In this document: piece by piece, positions 48,549-49,051 of the stretch
Position numbering within the stretch: the first letter of the stretch is position 1
Layout: each line of letters opens with the position of its first letter
Source of the DNA: Candidatus Bathyarchaeota archaeon BA2
GTDB lineage: Archaea > Thermoproteota > Bathyarchaeia > Bathyarchaeales > Bathyarchaeaceae
Assembly: GCA_001399795.1 (NCBI GenBank)
Contig: LIHK01000017.1
Location: 1 to 49,051, forward strand
Direction of reading: 5' to 3'
Length of the DNA stretch: 49,051 nt
Made by a program: the position numbers and the translations under genes
The notes under the pieces: model-generated
What the model saw: the letters and a program-made list of their open reading frames with translations, nothing else
What the model was told of the DNA's origin: nothing
Databases searched by the model: none

Positions 48549-48855
48549 AATTGAAGTCAACACGAAGTTGAATAGGAGACTGGAGAAGCTTTCAGAGGAC
48601 ATGAAGGATCCGGAGTATCCGTAAACCATTGAAGAGTTGCTGCCATGAAGACGAGTTAAAAAGTTTAACTCTGGTATCACCGTAGTATTCAAGAATGTAG
48701 CTGGTCGGTAAAGGAAGAATGGAAAGAGCCCCCAAAACTGAGGACTTCCCCGTATTATTTCTTCCAATAAGAAGTGTGAACTCTGAAAATTCTAATGGTC
48801 TCTCGCACTTTTTTACGCCCTTAAATTCTCGAATGTCCATCCGACTTACAAACAT
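48513..48855 (-). pseudogene. AAA/SMC-like ATPase N-terminal fragment, truncated, probable frameshift
   Basis: MDIREFKGVKKCERPLEFSEFTLLIGRNNTGKSSVLGALSIL (Walker A GRNNTGKS); continues in another frame as RLHGSNSSMVYGYSGS. Confidence 0.65.
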
Positions 48856-48940
48856 GGTAATTCACCATTTCTGACGTACATCCTTAGTAGGTTACTATGA
48901 GATACATAAATATTCTTTATCTTGCAGAGCAGAGAGTTTT

Positions 48941-49051
48941 CTACTTCAAAATCATTTGCGTAAACTGTTCAGGACTGAAATCCTCTAGGTCTTCGTATGT
49001 TTGGCCTGTTCCAATGAACACTATGGGCTTGTGGGTTACGTAGGTTACGCT
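48941..49051 (-). CDS. ftsY: Signal recognition particle receptor FtsY, C-terminal end, truncated by window
   Basis: SVTYVTHKPIVFIGTGQTYEDLEDFSPEQFTQMILK, the FtsY/SRP54 GTPase C-terminal pattern. Confidence 0.85.
   Translation of the reverse strand, partial: SVTYVTHKPIVFIGTGQTYEDLEDFSPEQFTQMILK

Noticed and set aside
1-49051. CRISPR arrays, rRNA genes, intact transposases or integrases
   Set aside because: No regularly spaced repeats, rRNA signatures or transposase motifs were seen.

Overview
Archaeal chromosomal segment with a Bathyarchaeia/TACK-like gene repertoire (placement by inference). It carries arginine and carbamoyl-phosphate genes (argG, aminotransferase, argH, carA, carB, and a distant transcarbamylase), an archaeal homocysteine cluster (DUF39-CBS, NIL-ferredoxin, UPF0280), hisS, a tRNA-splicing endonuclease, leuC-leuD-leuB-leuA, mtnA, an endonuclease III-like gene, a GfcR-like regulator, leuS, and the alaS/L12/L10/L1/L11/Spt5/SecE block, with ftsY at the right edge. 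Four tRNA genes can be folded by hand. Two of them only make sense with several bulge-helix-bulge introns: tRNA-Leu(UAA) with two and tRNA-Arg(CCU) with three. The most notable observations are: (1) a winged-helix + ATP-cone + NrdD fusion whose C-terminal motif has Ala-Lys where the glycyl-radical Gly-Tyr is expected, next to a paired palindromic element (TTGTCNGACAA x2) that recurs near tRNA-Leu; (2) the multi-intron tRNAs plus an EndA whose catalytic His position is Thr; (3) alaS split exactly between the aminoacylation and editing modules; (4) a TATA-preceded structured intergenic RNA candidate at 498-617; (5) an archaeal pentameric ligand-gated ion channel at the left edge. Several other genes carry apparent 1-2 nt frameshifts, so assembly error or pseudogenisation must be considered throughout. 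No CRISPR array or rRNA was seen. All family calls come from reading the sequence; no search was run.
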